The notes beneath the pieces were generated by a model. It searched no databases. It saw nothing but the letters and a program-made list of their open reading frames with translations, and was not told where the DNA came from. Of a stretch of DNA of 64,000 nucleotides, positions 56,007-64,000 are shown one piece after another. The stretch is from NCBI GenBank assembly GCA_021234155.1, contig JAJEKV010000028.1, positions 17,228,825 to 17,292,824 of the forward strand, read 5' to 3'. The position numbers and the translations under genes were made by a program. Positions within the stretch are counted from its first letter, which is position 1; every line of letters begins with the position of its first letter. This stretch comes from Isoetes taiwanensis. Lineage: Eukaryota > Streptophyta > Lycopodiopsida > Isoetales > Isoetaceae.

Positions 56007-58480
56007 TAATGTAACAAAGACTATAATATGAGTAGACAAGTAGCGTGGCACATCACTGTGCCTTTTGTACATGTTTCAATCACGTAGATCATCTAATCTC
56101 TCATTAGTTCTCATGATTCTTAGTTGGCTTGGTAAAGATAGTTTCGAGAATAGAAATTTTATTTTCTATTACTCCATCAAGATAGTAAAACATGCAATCA
56201 TAAATAACCAATATGGCCTTTCTAAAACAAATGCACTTTTTAGATGAAAGCTATGAACAAAACAAAACATGGGTTAAGCATGAGCATGTTAGAGTGGGAA
56301 TAGAAAAATGAAGCAAAACAGTTGATGTACAAAGTAGGCGGACAAAGTAGCCATTATTTTGGCCGGCGGTATGATTCCCGAAAAATACGGGCCAGTAATG
56401 TTGCTGCAATGCATGGGCGGACATCCCCTATGAAGATCCGTGGATGCCAAGTAAGCCTGCTTATTCTTCTACTTGCCAAGTAATACTGACTTTGGTAAAA
56501 AACGGGCAAACTTGATTGGCCTCTGGGACACGACACCGAGACTTATGTTATCTACTACATCATCGAGTCCACTAATATGGATAACTTTAATGAAGGTAGT
56601 CAACATCAACATTAAGGACGAGCAGAGTCAGAATATATTCGACAAAAGAAAATGGGACACATGAGTGATTATACAACAACTCCAAGGAGACCAGATTTTC
56701 CAACAAATTATGGATCATCGCCTTGCTACTCCAACGATTAACGACTACACCAGCTTTAAGCAAGCTAGAGGACCTATCAAATAGTTGAATATCTTGGAAT
56801 TATGGGTGATAACATCCATGATGGGATTGGGATGAAATTTCGAGTAGATTTTTGTCATTTCTTTTAGAAAGGATGGACTCAAGAATTGAGCAAAGCTCTT
56901 GATCACCTTGCTAAGGATTCAATAATCGAATAACTGTCGACCATATATATGACAAGTACCTCCACAACATAAGGAATAATCCGACCAAATGAAGGGAAGC
57001 AATCTAATAAGTCCGGCCAACTTCTTAGATGGCATCAACTCAAAGGTGGGACTAATTCAAGAGGGCAATAATTAGGAAAGGGGAGATTCTAGAGTATAGA
57101 TTAGATCTAGAACAAGAATAATTATTTAATTACATAGTTTTTTATGTGTGTCCAAAGGAAATGTCATGCTGACTAAACTTATGGCCATAGGATTTATGTC
57201 AGTAATTCTTTAACCTGTAACCTTGCACCTCCTAGATGGCAGACAACTTTAAGAGCAAGACTCTTAAGTCTAAATCTAGGCCAGTAATTATGGCAAGGCT
57301 GAGCAATTAGCAGCACCAAAGGAAGAAGAGTCAAGTTCGACATCAACCTTAAGCGGAGAAAAGTAGAGCATCGGCGCCAACTTAGGTACATTGGCAAGTA
57401 TGACCTCATAATAGGCATGGAATATTAAAGCTGGCTAAGGCAATAATTGATTATCATAAGCAAGAGATGTTTATCCCAGCACCAAAGGACAAGTACCTTA
57501 TAATTAAAGTTAAGAAATAATTTCAATCGCGCAGCGCATGTCAGTGAAGCAATTACTTAAGTGCATCATGAGGAATGAGGTCGTATATACGTAAGCTACA
57601 ATGACCCCGATAACAAGAGTAAGAAGGAAGATACTACTTCAGAACAGTTGCCTCGGCCAATTTATAAGCTAATCAAGAAGTCCCATGATATACCTCTGGA
57701 TGAAATTTGAGAGCTTTTGCCCTATGGAGGCGTAGAGTCTGAAATCACTCTTGCACCAGATGCAGAGCCGACCAGCAAGCTCTTTATAGAATGACCACTT
57801 CAGTGAAAATTTTAGTGGCCCCGGTGGGCCATTTGGCCACAAATTACATGTTCAGGCAAAATGCGACGGCCAACTTGAGTAGGATGCCTTACCTACGGAC
57901 TACTTGCAGATTCGCCATTTCGTGGCACTTTATTGCCTATTACGACATTAGAATGGCCAATTAGCAAAGTGATAATGGCCTGCAAGGAGTTTCATTTCTA
58001 AACGCATCAAATCTCTTGCCTAGTGGCGTGACGTTAAAATACTATCTATCTAATTGGAGTGCTATCGACTTTGGGGCCAATTTAGTCTCAAGTGAGAACT
58101 AGATATACTTATGGAATGGCCATTTAAGCCACTTGGCCAAATCCTGTAATGCCTTAAGTTTGCCAAATCTTAATTCATTAAGAGGCCCCCTCATAAATTC
58201 GTCACTTATGGGGGGCCAACATTATTATAAATTTTTATTCCTAAATATATCTACCAACTAAGAATAATCCCGCTCTTTTGGAAAATCAAATGTCGAGGCA
58301 CTTTTTAATCCTCTTTACGAAGACTCCGACATCCGATTTCCGATTCTCCCTACCAGTAATCTGTGCATTATTGAAATACATGGGGTATGAATTCAAATTG
58401 ATACAACATGTAAAACACATTTATATAGGGTAGCGACTTCTTTACGTTTGGGCAACTAGCTCTATATTTAATAAGAATCT
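56007..58480 (+). other. Probable upstream part of the chromovirus, unresolved
   Basis: The + strand shows short broken frames and many GGCCA-containing phrases but no gag or protease motif I can defend. No 5' LTR matching 61,527-62,274 was found here. This stretch could contain the decayed gag region of the element whose pol begins below. Confidence 0.3.
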
Positions 58481-58639
58481 GAATAAAAATTGCCATTTGA
58501 GCTACACATTATTAGATATTTGGTTAAGAAATTGCCAATTGGGTTGCAGCCACATTAGAAAAAAAAAAAGGAAAAGTGGCCAGTTTAGGCTACACTTTTG
58601 GGAGCATATTTTACAAGGAGTGGTCAATTCATTATACTT

Positions 58640-60590
58640 ATACAAAAGTATAGGTCCCTTAAAATTTTCCCTGGACCACTTCGAGCTAGCAGAGCTCAAG
58701 AAGCAATTATAGGAGTTGATCGACTTGGGGATCCTTTCGACCAGGATGGAAGTGTAAAGATGTATATCAACCATTGGCAGCTCAACAAGCAAACGACATA
58801 ATGGATAAGCCCCAAGAAGCAAGATTCTTCTACAAAATCGACTTAAGGTCGGGTAATCATCAAATAAGAATGAAGGGGGGAAGATAATTATAAGACTCCT
58901 TCAGGACACAGTATGGGCACTATGACTTCACAGTAATACCCTTGAGTCTATCGAATGCTCCACTGACTTTTATGCACTTGAGGAACGACATCTTTGAAGA
59001 CTCCTTGGATGAGTTCATCATCAATTTTCTTCGACGACATCGTGATCTATAGCAAATCGATGGAAGAGCATGCAGCCCATTTGAGGAAAGCCATGGAGAA
59101 GCTAAGACGTCGCCACTTATTGGCAAGCTTTTGATACATCATTTTGCAATGCCATCTCCACTTCGGCAAGCGAATTCGGCAAGAAGATAGAAGAAGCCAA
59201 CTCCTCTAACATAGAGTTCAAGCACATATGGGCTAGTCTTTGCAAGAGCGCAAGGATGGATTAAGAAAGGGAAACCTTCAAATTTTAAAAGGAAGGCAAT
59301 CTTTTATATCACAAGAACAATTATGCGTAAGGAAAATCTTCCATGACACGCATAATAGCCCTATTTCCGGCCTGCAGATTCTATAAAGGGCCTACTTCAA
59401 GATTAGAAGTAGCTACTTCTGGCTGGACATGAAGAAGCAGATAGTCAGATATATCAAAGAATGTCAGTTGTGTCAGCAGAGAAAGGCAGAACAAATTCGA
59501 ACCTCGGGAGTTTTGGAACCTTGGGTTGTGCCAGATGCCAAGTGGGAAGTCATCAGCATGGACTTCATAGCGGGACTTCCAAGGACAACAATAAGCTTTG
59601 AGGCCTTGATGGTTGTGGTAGATAACTTATCAAAAGGGCACATTCTTGCCATGCCACACCATAGACACAGCTTTGGATCTAGCCTTGTTGTCTACATAAG
59701 AGATTTTTTTCAGGTTGCTCAGAATGCCCGGGTCGATCATCACCTATAAAAATCCGAAGTTCTTTAGCACCGTTTAGCAAGACTTCTTTAACACGATCTG
59801 CACCAACTTGTGGATGAGTTTTGCTTTTCATTCGCAGTCAAATGGGCAAATGGAGCACACCAACAAGATTTTGGAGGACATGTTGAGAAACTATGTTGGA
59901 ACAAGCAATCCAAATACTGCCGATTACATCCACCTAGTCGAGTTACGTATAATAATACGAAGCAAGAGTTGTCGAAGATGTCTCCTTCCATGATCAGATA
60001 GTTATCAATGCTTGACCCCAGTTATGTGGCATCCTAGTGCCCAAGATGGAAGTTTCTCAACAACGACATCAGATATGCAATAGCTTGTGGTAGAAGTGTG
60101 AGAATATCTTCAAACAACATGGGCACATCAGAAGAGTCTAGCAGATAGATATAAAACTTCTCGAGAGTTTGTTTTGTTGTGGGAGATAAAGTTTGGCTCA
60201 AGTAAAGGTCAAGCAAGTGAAGTTTTGCATCGGCAATTATAAGTAGCTTGCTCCAAGGTGGGCGGGACCCTTCAAGTTTTTGGAGCGCATAGGGAGCCAA
60301 GCCTACAAGCTCGACTTACCTCCTACCCATCTTAAAGTCCACAATGTCTTCCATGTGAGCCTTTTGAAGAGGCACACTCCAAACCCAGAGGAGGTTTTGG
60401 AAACTCCAACTTTGTTGGCGATGATGGAGGAACAAATTGAAATTGTGCCCGAGTTAATCCTCGACGAGGCATTCAAGAAGATGAGAAGGTCTCAATTCCT
60501 CCAATATTTGGTCAAGTGGAAGCACTTGCCTGTGGAAGACGCAACTTGGGTATTGAAACAGGATCTAGAGAAGTAATACCCAGACTTTAT
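58640..60590 (+). pseudogene. Ty3/gypsy chromovirus pol: RT, integrase, chromodomain
   Basis: Reverse transcriptase remnants at 58,690-59,110 include FYKIDLRSGNHQIRMK and, in other frames, FTV.P...NAP and FLRRHRDLYSKSMEEH-like pieces. Integrase runs 59,400-60,000 with VRYIKECQLCQQRKAEQ (the CxxC of its zinc finger), EVISMDFIAGLPRTT (first catalytic Asp) and NGQMEHTNKILEDMLRNYV (catalytic Glu). The second Asp context is lost. The frame 60,280-60,576 holds LDLPPTHLKVHNVFHVSLLK and a C-terminal chromodomain (ELILDEAFKKMRRSQFLQYL, VKWKHLPVEDATWVLK). An integrase-linked chromodomain defines chromoviruses and is thought to bias insertion to modified chromatin. Multiple stops make it non-autonomous. 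Confidence 0.85.
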
Positions 60591-61513
60591 GAAGGAGTTC
60601 GACGGCCGAATCATCTCCGAGCTGGTCGACGCTGACTTTCCAGGTGCTTAGCTAAGTGGTATGTCTCAGTATAGCTCTAGTAAGGCATATGCATTCGGGC
60701 TAGTAGAGTGCATATGCCAAAGTCTTGGAAGTGTAGGCGATGATGAGATATGCTCTAAAGGCATTCTCTAAGCCAGCACGCACTAAGAGTGCGCATGACC
60801 AGGAGGGTCATGTGAGAGGAAGAACGGCATGGTGGGCGATGATGAGACCATCATTCAGATGATCTCTACGCCATGATGCAGGGCACGCACACCTGACTAT
60901 AGGGGGGTCATGGTGAGGTATGAGTGATCATGCACAATGATGGGATCGTGAGACGTTCCTTAGCTTAAACCCTCAGGGACATGAGGCACTGCGGGTGTAC
61001 TCGATCAAGGGGATCGTGTACAAGGTAGCACTCGATCATGGGCAATGATAGGATCATCTTAAATGGTCCTTAAGCTCAAATCTTTATGGGGCCATGATCG
61101 AGTGCAAGGTAGTAGGGTAACCTTGAGCTAGTAGTTCGGCTCAAGGAGGTAATTAGGGGGGTGGTCCCCTAAAACCACAAACTTATCAACTTAAATAACG
61201 TAATGTGCTACTTGTGCAGGCTAGTGAAAGGGGAGCATAGACGAGGAAGCGCATTACGTGAAGATGGGAGTCATAATTTAGACTTAAATTATGGACCCTA
61301 ATAGTTATTGTGATAATGTTTTGAATTACTATAATAAGTAACATTGTGAAGGCTATATAATTTTATATAGGTACAAATATAGCCTATGATACGTATTAAT
61401 TCCTTAATAGGAAGTTGATCATTTCATTAAAGTCAAAAGTTGTATGTTCTTGTGTGTTTTGCAGGGTTAGTGTAGGTTCGTCACCTTAGCATAATGCTGA
61501 GGACAACATTATC
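60591..61513 (+). other. Chromovirus 3' untranslated region
   Basis: This is non-coding sequence between chromodomain and polypurine tract. It has short recurring phrases such as GGGTCATG, CACTCGATCATGGGCAATGA and GATGATGAGA. No frame is supported. Confidence 0.5.
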
Positions 61514-61526
61514 CTGGGGGGGGGGA
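61514..61526 (+). promoter_or_regulatory. Polypurine tract of the chromovirus
   Basis: CTGGGGGGGGGGA directly precedes TGTGACAATCC, the LTR start. Its position and composition fit a plus-strand primer. Confidence 0.75.
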
Positions 61527-62274
61527 TGTGACAATCCAGGGAAATATATGCCATAAATACATATATTTTTGGGTCTGTCACTATACAAGGCTACCTTCAT
61601 AGTCTAGTATACCATAGGTTAGTGGCATAGGATGCATGTCTAAGTTATTCATATAACTTAGACACCCTTAAGGTAAGGTCAATTTCCACGTGGCCCTATC
61701 CTATTGGACAATCGCCATATGGACCTACCCTATTGGAGCCACATGGTATAACATGTGAACCCTAACCTATAAAGGCCTAGACCCTAACCCTATACCTCTT
61801 TTCTGGCTCCAGTAGTCTGGGAACTTTCTTCGCGCTCGAAACTCCGTTTCGAGAACCGTCTGCTGTGGCACAGCATAGCACAGCAGCCCCCAGAGCATGA
61901 GCGCATCAGTAGGAGTGGGAGCTACTTTGACCACCTGAAGACCGTGGAGACGCCAGGAGCAGGAGGGAGTTCCTCAGGAGCAGGTATTTGGGTTAGAGTC
62001 CTTCGTAGATCATCTGAAAGTTAGGACTCCAGATGAGTTAGCATTTCGTGTCTCTAGTAAAGCCTTCCTAGAACTTTTAGTCTAGATCTTGAACCCTAAT
62101 CAATGAACCCTAACTGTAAGTTAGATGTATATGATTAGGTTTAGATGTTATATCATGTATAACAAAGTTTAAATTGAAACGCACTTATTTGCTCCAAATG
62201 CACTTCAAAAGGAATCTTTGAAAGATTCCCTAAAATTCCCTTAAAAAGTCCATTTTTAAGGTTTGTTCGTGACA
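61527..62274 (+). mobile_element. 3' LTR of the chromovirus
   Basis: The LTR begins TGTGACAATCC and ends TTTGTTCGTGACA (TG...CA), about 748 bp. CTATAAAGGCC near 61,769 is a TATA-like box, followed by GGGAACTTTCTTCGCGCTC as a plausible transcribed start region. The other LTR is not in the window, so a target duplication could not be tested. Confidence 0.75.
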
Positions 62275-62542
62275 GGTGTGACATTTTAATAGCTATTTTC
62301 ATCCTCGTAATTTAGAACAAAAAATAGTTACTTATATAAAGTGTAGCAAAAAAGGGGCAATAAAAAAAATAGCAAGGGTAGTAGAGTGACAAAGAAGTAG
62401 TATATTCAAAGCTTGTGAAAATTTTACAAAATTATGAACAAAATTGTCAAAAATATAGGACATTTTGACAAACCCTCATCATCTGCACTTTCTGTTCTTT
62501 ACATGTTCGAGTCATCGGACAAACTTACATTTTGCAGCAATA

Positions 62543-63741
62543 TCAGGACATGTCATCCTCAGACTCATTTAATCCATGATCACTTGTGCCTTCATCCTCA
62601 CCTTCACTCTCAAAACTGGATGTACTCGACCGACTTCTAGGGAGTTTCTCGCATGACTCCCTAAAGAAACCTTCCATCCAGGAAACACATTAAAGGGCAT
62701 GAATTCTGGATATACTTCCTGAATGGCAGTAGTCATTAATGCCTGGATTCTTGTCAAGCCTTTTCTTCAGGCGATCAAGTCGTCTGCTGCCTAAAGCATG
62801 AATCAGTTTAAAGGCCGTTTGACAGACGGTGTGGCCACCAGCTGTGTAAGTAAACTTTTCACCATAATCTGGTCTAATATTGAAGGCTAAGTAGCCCCTT
62901 TGGTCTAGCAGAGTCATTGAACTGTAACTATCACGAATCAACCTCAATTCCTTTAGTCCAATCTTAAGCAAGCAACGTTGAAAACAACAGTGATTTGTAT
63001 GTGTTACCCTCAAGTGAGCCTCGTCCATAAGTTTCTTTCTTCTTTGCGATGTACAAGCTTTCTTGTGTAAGTTTCTCTCAAGGTTTTCACTTGCAGGAGC
63101 TTTGAATTCGAACATAGAGTCTTGTGGCTTTGCTAGGTCCTCGTCTGAGAGATCAACACGAGGTGTTTCTTCGTCTGACACGGGAGCAACGGATGGTGTA
63201 CTAGTAGATGCAGAGAGGTTTAGTGTGGGCAAGTCTTGGGGGGAGCTGCTTTCCCTCTCTCTGGGAAAAAGTAGTCGAGGTTGGTGACGTAGTTGACCAG
63301 CTCCTGAAGTGTCGTAGAATACAGGAGTTGCGTGGCGCTGACTGCTCCCACTTATTGTAGTATCAACTAGCAAAATGGATGGAGTTGGTGTGATTTGCCC
63401 GGGGAGGCGGTCTATGCTGGACTATGGGAGACGGACTAAAATGAACTGGAGGAGGGAGTCTGAGCTCTGTAGGTTGTGGTGGAGTAAAACGCATTGGTGG
63501 GGGCAAACGACGTTCAGGAGTAGGCTGTGGTGGAGTAAACTGAACTGGTGGTGGAAGCCGACGTCGTGGTGGTGGTGGGGGTGGAGTAAACTGAACTGGG
63601 CTGGGCTTTGAATATCGGAGGCAGAAGTTTCGTGGCTACTACCTGGGGACATTTGAGGAGGTGTGAAAACCATCGGAGGAGGAAGCCTGCAGCAGGAGAG
63701 GGAGGCTCTGCAGCTCTTTTCTCTCCAGCCATACTCAGCAA
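62543..63741 (-). pseudogene. Proline-rich, Cys-containing, acidic-tailed protein of the transposase-like family
   Basis: Reading from MAGEKRAAEPPSPAAG (63,732), the gene continues, with frame changes, through proline-rich repeats (63,430-63,640). A 227-codon frame (63,373-62,690) then carries an acidic Ser-rich linker (SDEETPRVDLSDEDLAKPQD) and a basic patch (QRRKKL). A Cys-containing helical module follows: HCCFQRCLLKIGLKELRLIR (Cys 129, 130, 134) and GGHTVCQTAFKLIHALGSRR (Cys 184). After a further frame change the sequence ends in an acidic tail (FESEGEDEGTSDHGLNESED) and TGA at 62,543. The Cys module resembles the N-terminal domain that precedes the SDG/HGKG core in the family represented at 1953-3350. 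This link is from recollection of family layout. No catalytic core follows here, so it may be a separate regulatory ORF or a truncation. Confidence 0.45.
63430..63640 (-). repeat. Proline-rich tandem peptide repeats
   Basis: In one minus-strand frame the DNA encodes RRLPPPVQFTPPQPTPE, RRLPPPMRFTPPQPTEL and RLPPPVHFSPSP, with SPVQFTPPPPPPRR just before. Units are about 17 residues (51 bp). The same GTTCAGTTTACTCCACC core is visible in DNA. Length changes between units cause some of the frame changes in the surrounding gene. Confidence 0.75.
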
Positions 63742-63754
63742 GTAGCGTCAGACG

Positions 63755-63869
63755 GTATAAATTTATACGACACAGAAGCAGGAACGGCAGATGGTATAAA
63801 TTTATACAGAGATGGTATAAATTTATACAGAGAAGGGCAACTTTGAACACAAACGGTATAAATTTATAC
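63755..63869. promoter_or_regulatory. Array of four perfect 14-bp palindromes
   Basis: GTATAAATTTATAC occurs four times, at 63,755-63,768, 63,794-63,807, 63,815-63,828 and 63,856-63,869. Starts are spaced 39, 21 and 41 bp, close to whole helical turns and to a 20-bp grid. The array lies 14-130 bp upstream of the minus-strand ATG at 63,732. Intervening bases differ, so this is not a simple tandem repeat. It could be binding sites for a dimeric protein, for example the adjacent transposase-like product, or a cluster of TATA-like elements. Confidence 0.8.
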
Positions 63870-64000
63870 GAAAACTCACAGATATTCATATGGGAGACGT
63901 TATGGAGAACCGCTATACGGAAAGGCAATGAACAGTCGGTCGACCTATTTTCTATATACGCTGTTCGGAGTCGAAGCCGCTCGCGCTGCGCCTTATATAC

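Noticed and set aside
63755-63869. Reading the palindromes simply as TATA boxes
   Set aside because: One TATA box would suffice. Four identical 14-bp palindromes with phased spacing are more specific, though a promoter role is not excluded.
63422-63928. 168-codon minus-strand frame spanning palindromes and proline repeats
   Set aside because: It translates the palindromes as repeated INLYHL and reads the proline repeats mostly out of frame; the MAGEKR start and the LPPPxxFTPPQ frame fit better.

Overview
The window reads as nuclear DNA of a land plant. A homosporous fern is the best guess, because the PPR proteins have the fern style of repeats (MQQEG-type linkers, VNMYAKYGS and MYGKCGSLE blocks) and intron-rich host genes are scattered among large amounts of decayed transposon. 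No species can be named. Almost every coding signal is broken by frameshifts or stops. The only compact gene that looks intact is an ATL-type RING-H2 gene at 31.35-31.80 kb. No tRNA, rRNA, CRISPR array or organellar gene was seen.

Layout. 0-7.1 kb: low-copy-looking transposon debris. It holds a transposase-like ORF on + (1953-2516, with a C-terminal continuation to 3350), a broken FCP1/NIF-type phosphatase on - (3688-4334) and a broken coiled-coil/RING-like gene on - (5573-7061). 7.1-12 kb: AT-rich repeats with few coding signals. 12-18 kb: host genes on -, namely an unidentified multi-exon gene (12.24-14.34 kb) and part of UTP10/HEATR1 (16.03-17.64 kb). Each is joined directly to a PPR fragment. 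19.5-20.8 kb: a decayed PPR gene on +. 21.56-22.89 kb is duplicated at 33.22-34.81 kb, and the second copy carries a poly(A)-tailed retro-insertion. 23.67-25.88 kb: a multi-exon lipase-family pseudogene lying between the two halves of a dispersed repeat. 26-31 kb: intergenic repeats, tandem repeats and a foldback element.

34.94-52.13 kb is one 17-kb Ty3/gypsy composite with the arrangement LTR - internal copy 1 - partial LTR - internal copy 2 - LTR. Copy 2 has an extra 3.8 kb downstream of integrase. Directly after the 3' LTR lie a CLC chloride-channel fragment and a TM9SF (nonaspanin) pseudogene (52.7-53.7 kb). 54.2-56.0 kb repeats blocks seen at 22.9-28.5 kb. 58.5-62.27 kb is a second, chromodomain-bearing Ty3/gypsy element with only a 3' LTR visible. 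62.54-63.74 kb (-) is a proline-rich, Cys-containing, acidic-tailed protein gene. It resembles the N-terminal part of the same transposase-like family as 1953-3350, and four copies of a perfect 14-bp palindrome lie just upstream of it.

Two things deserve attention. The first is the transposase-like family with its palindrome array. The second is a window-wide pattern in which the lesions separating repeat copies sit at CAG/CTG sites. That pattern may reflect methylation-linked base-calling error rather than biology, so the many frameshifts should be read with caution.
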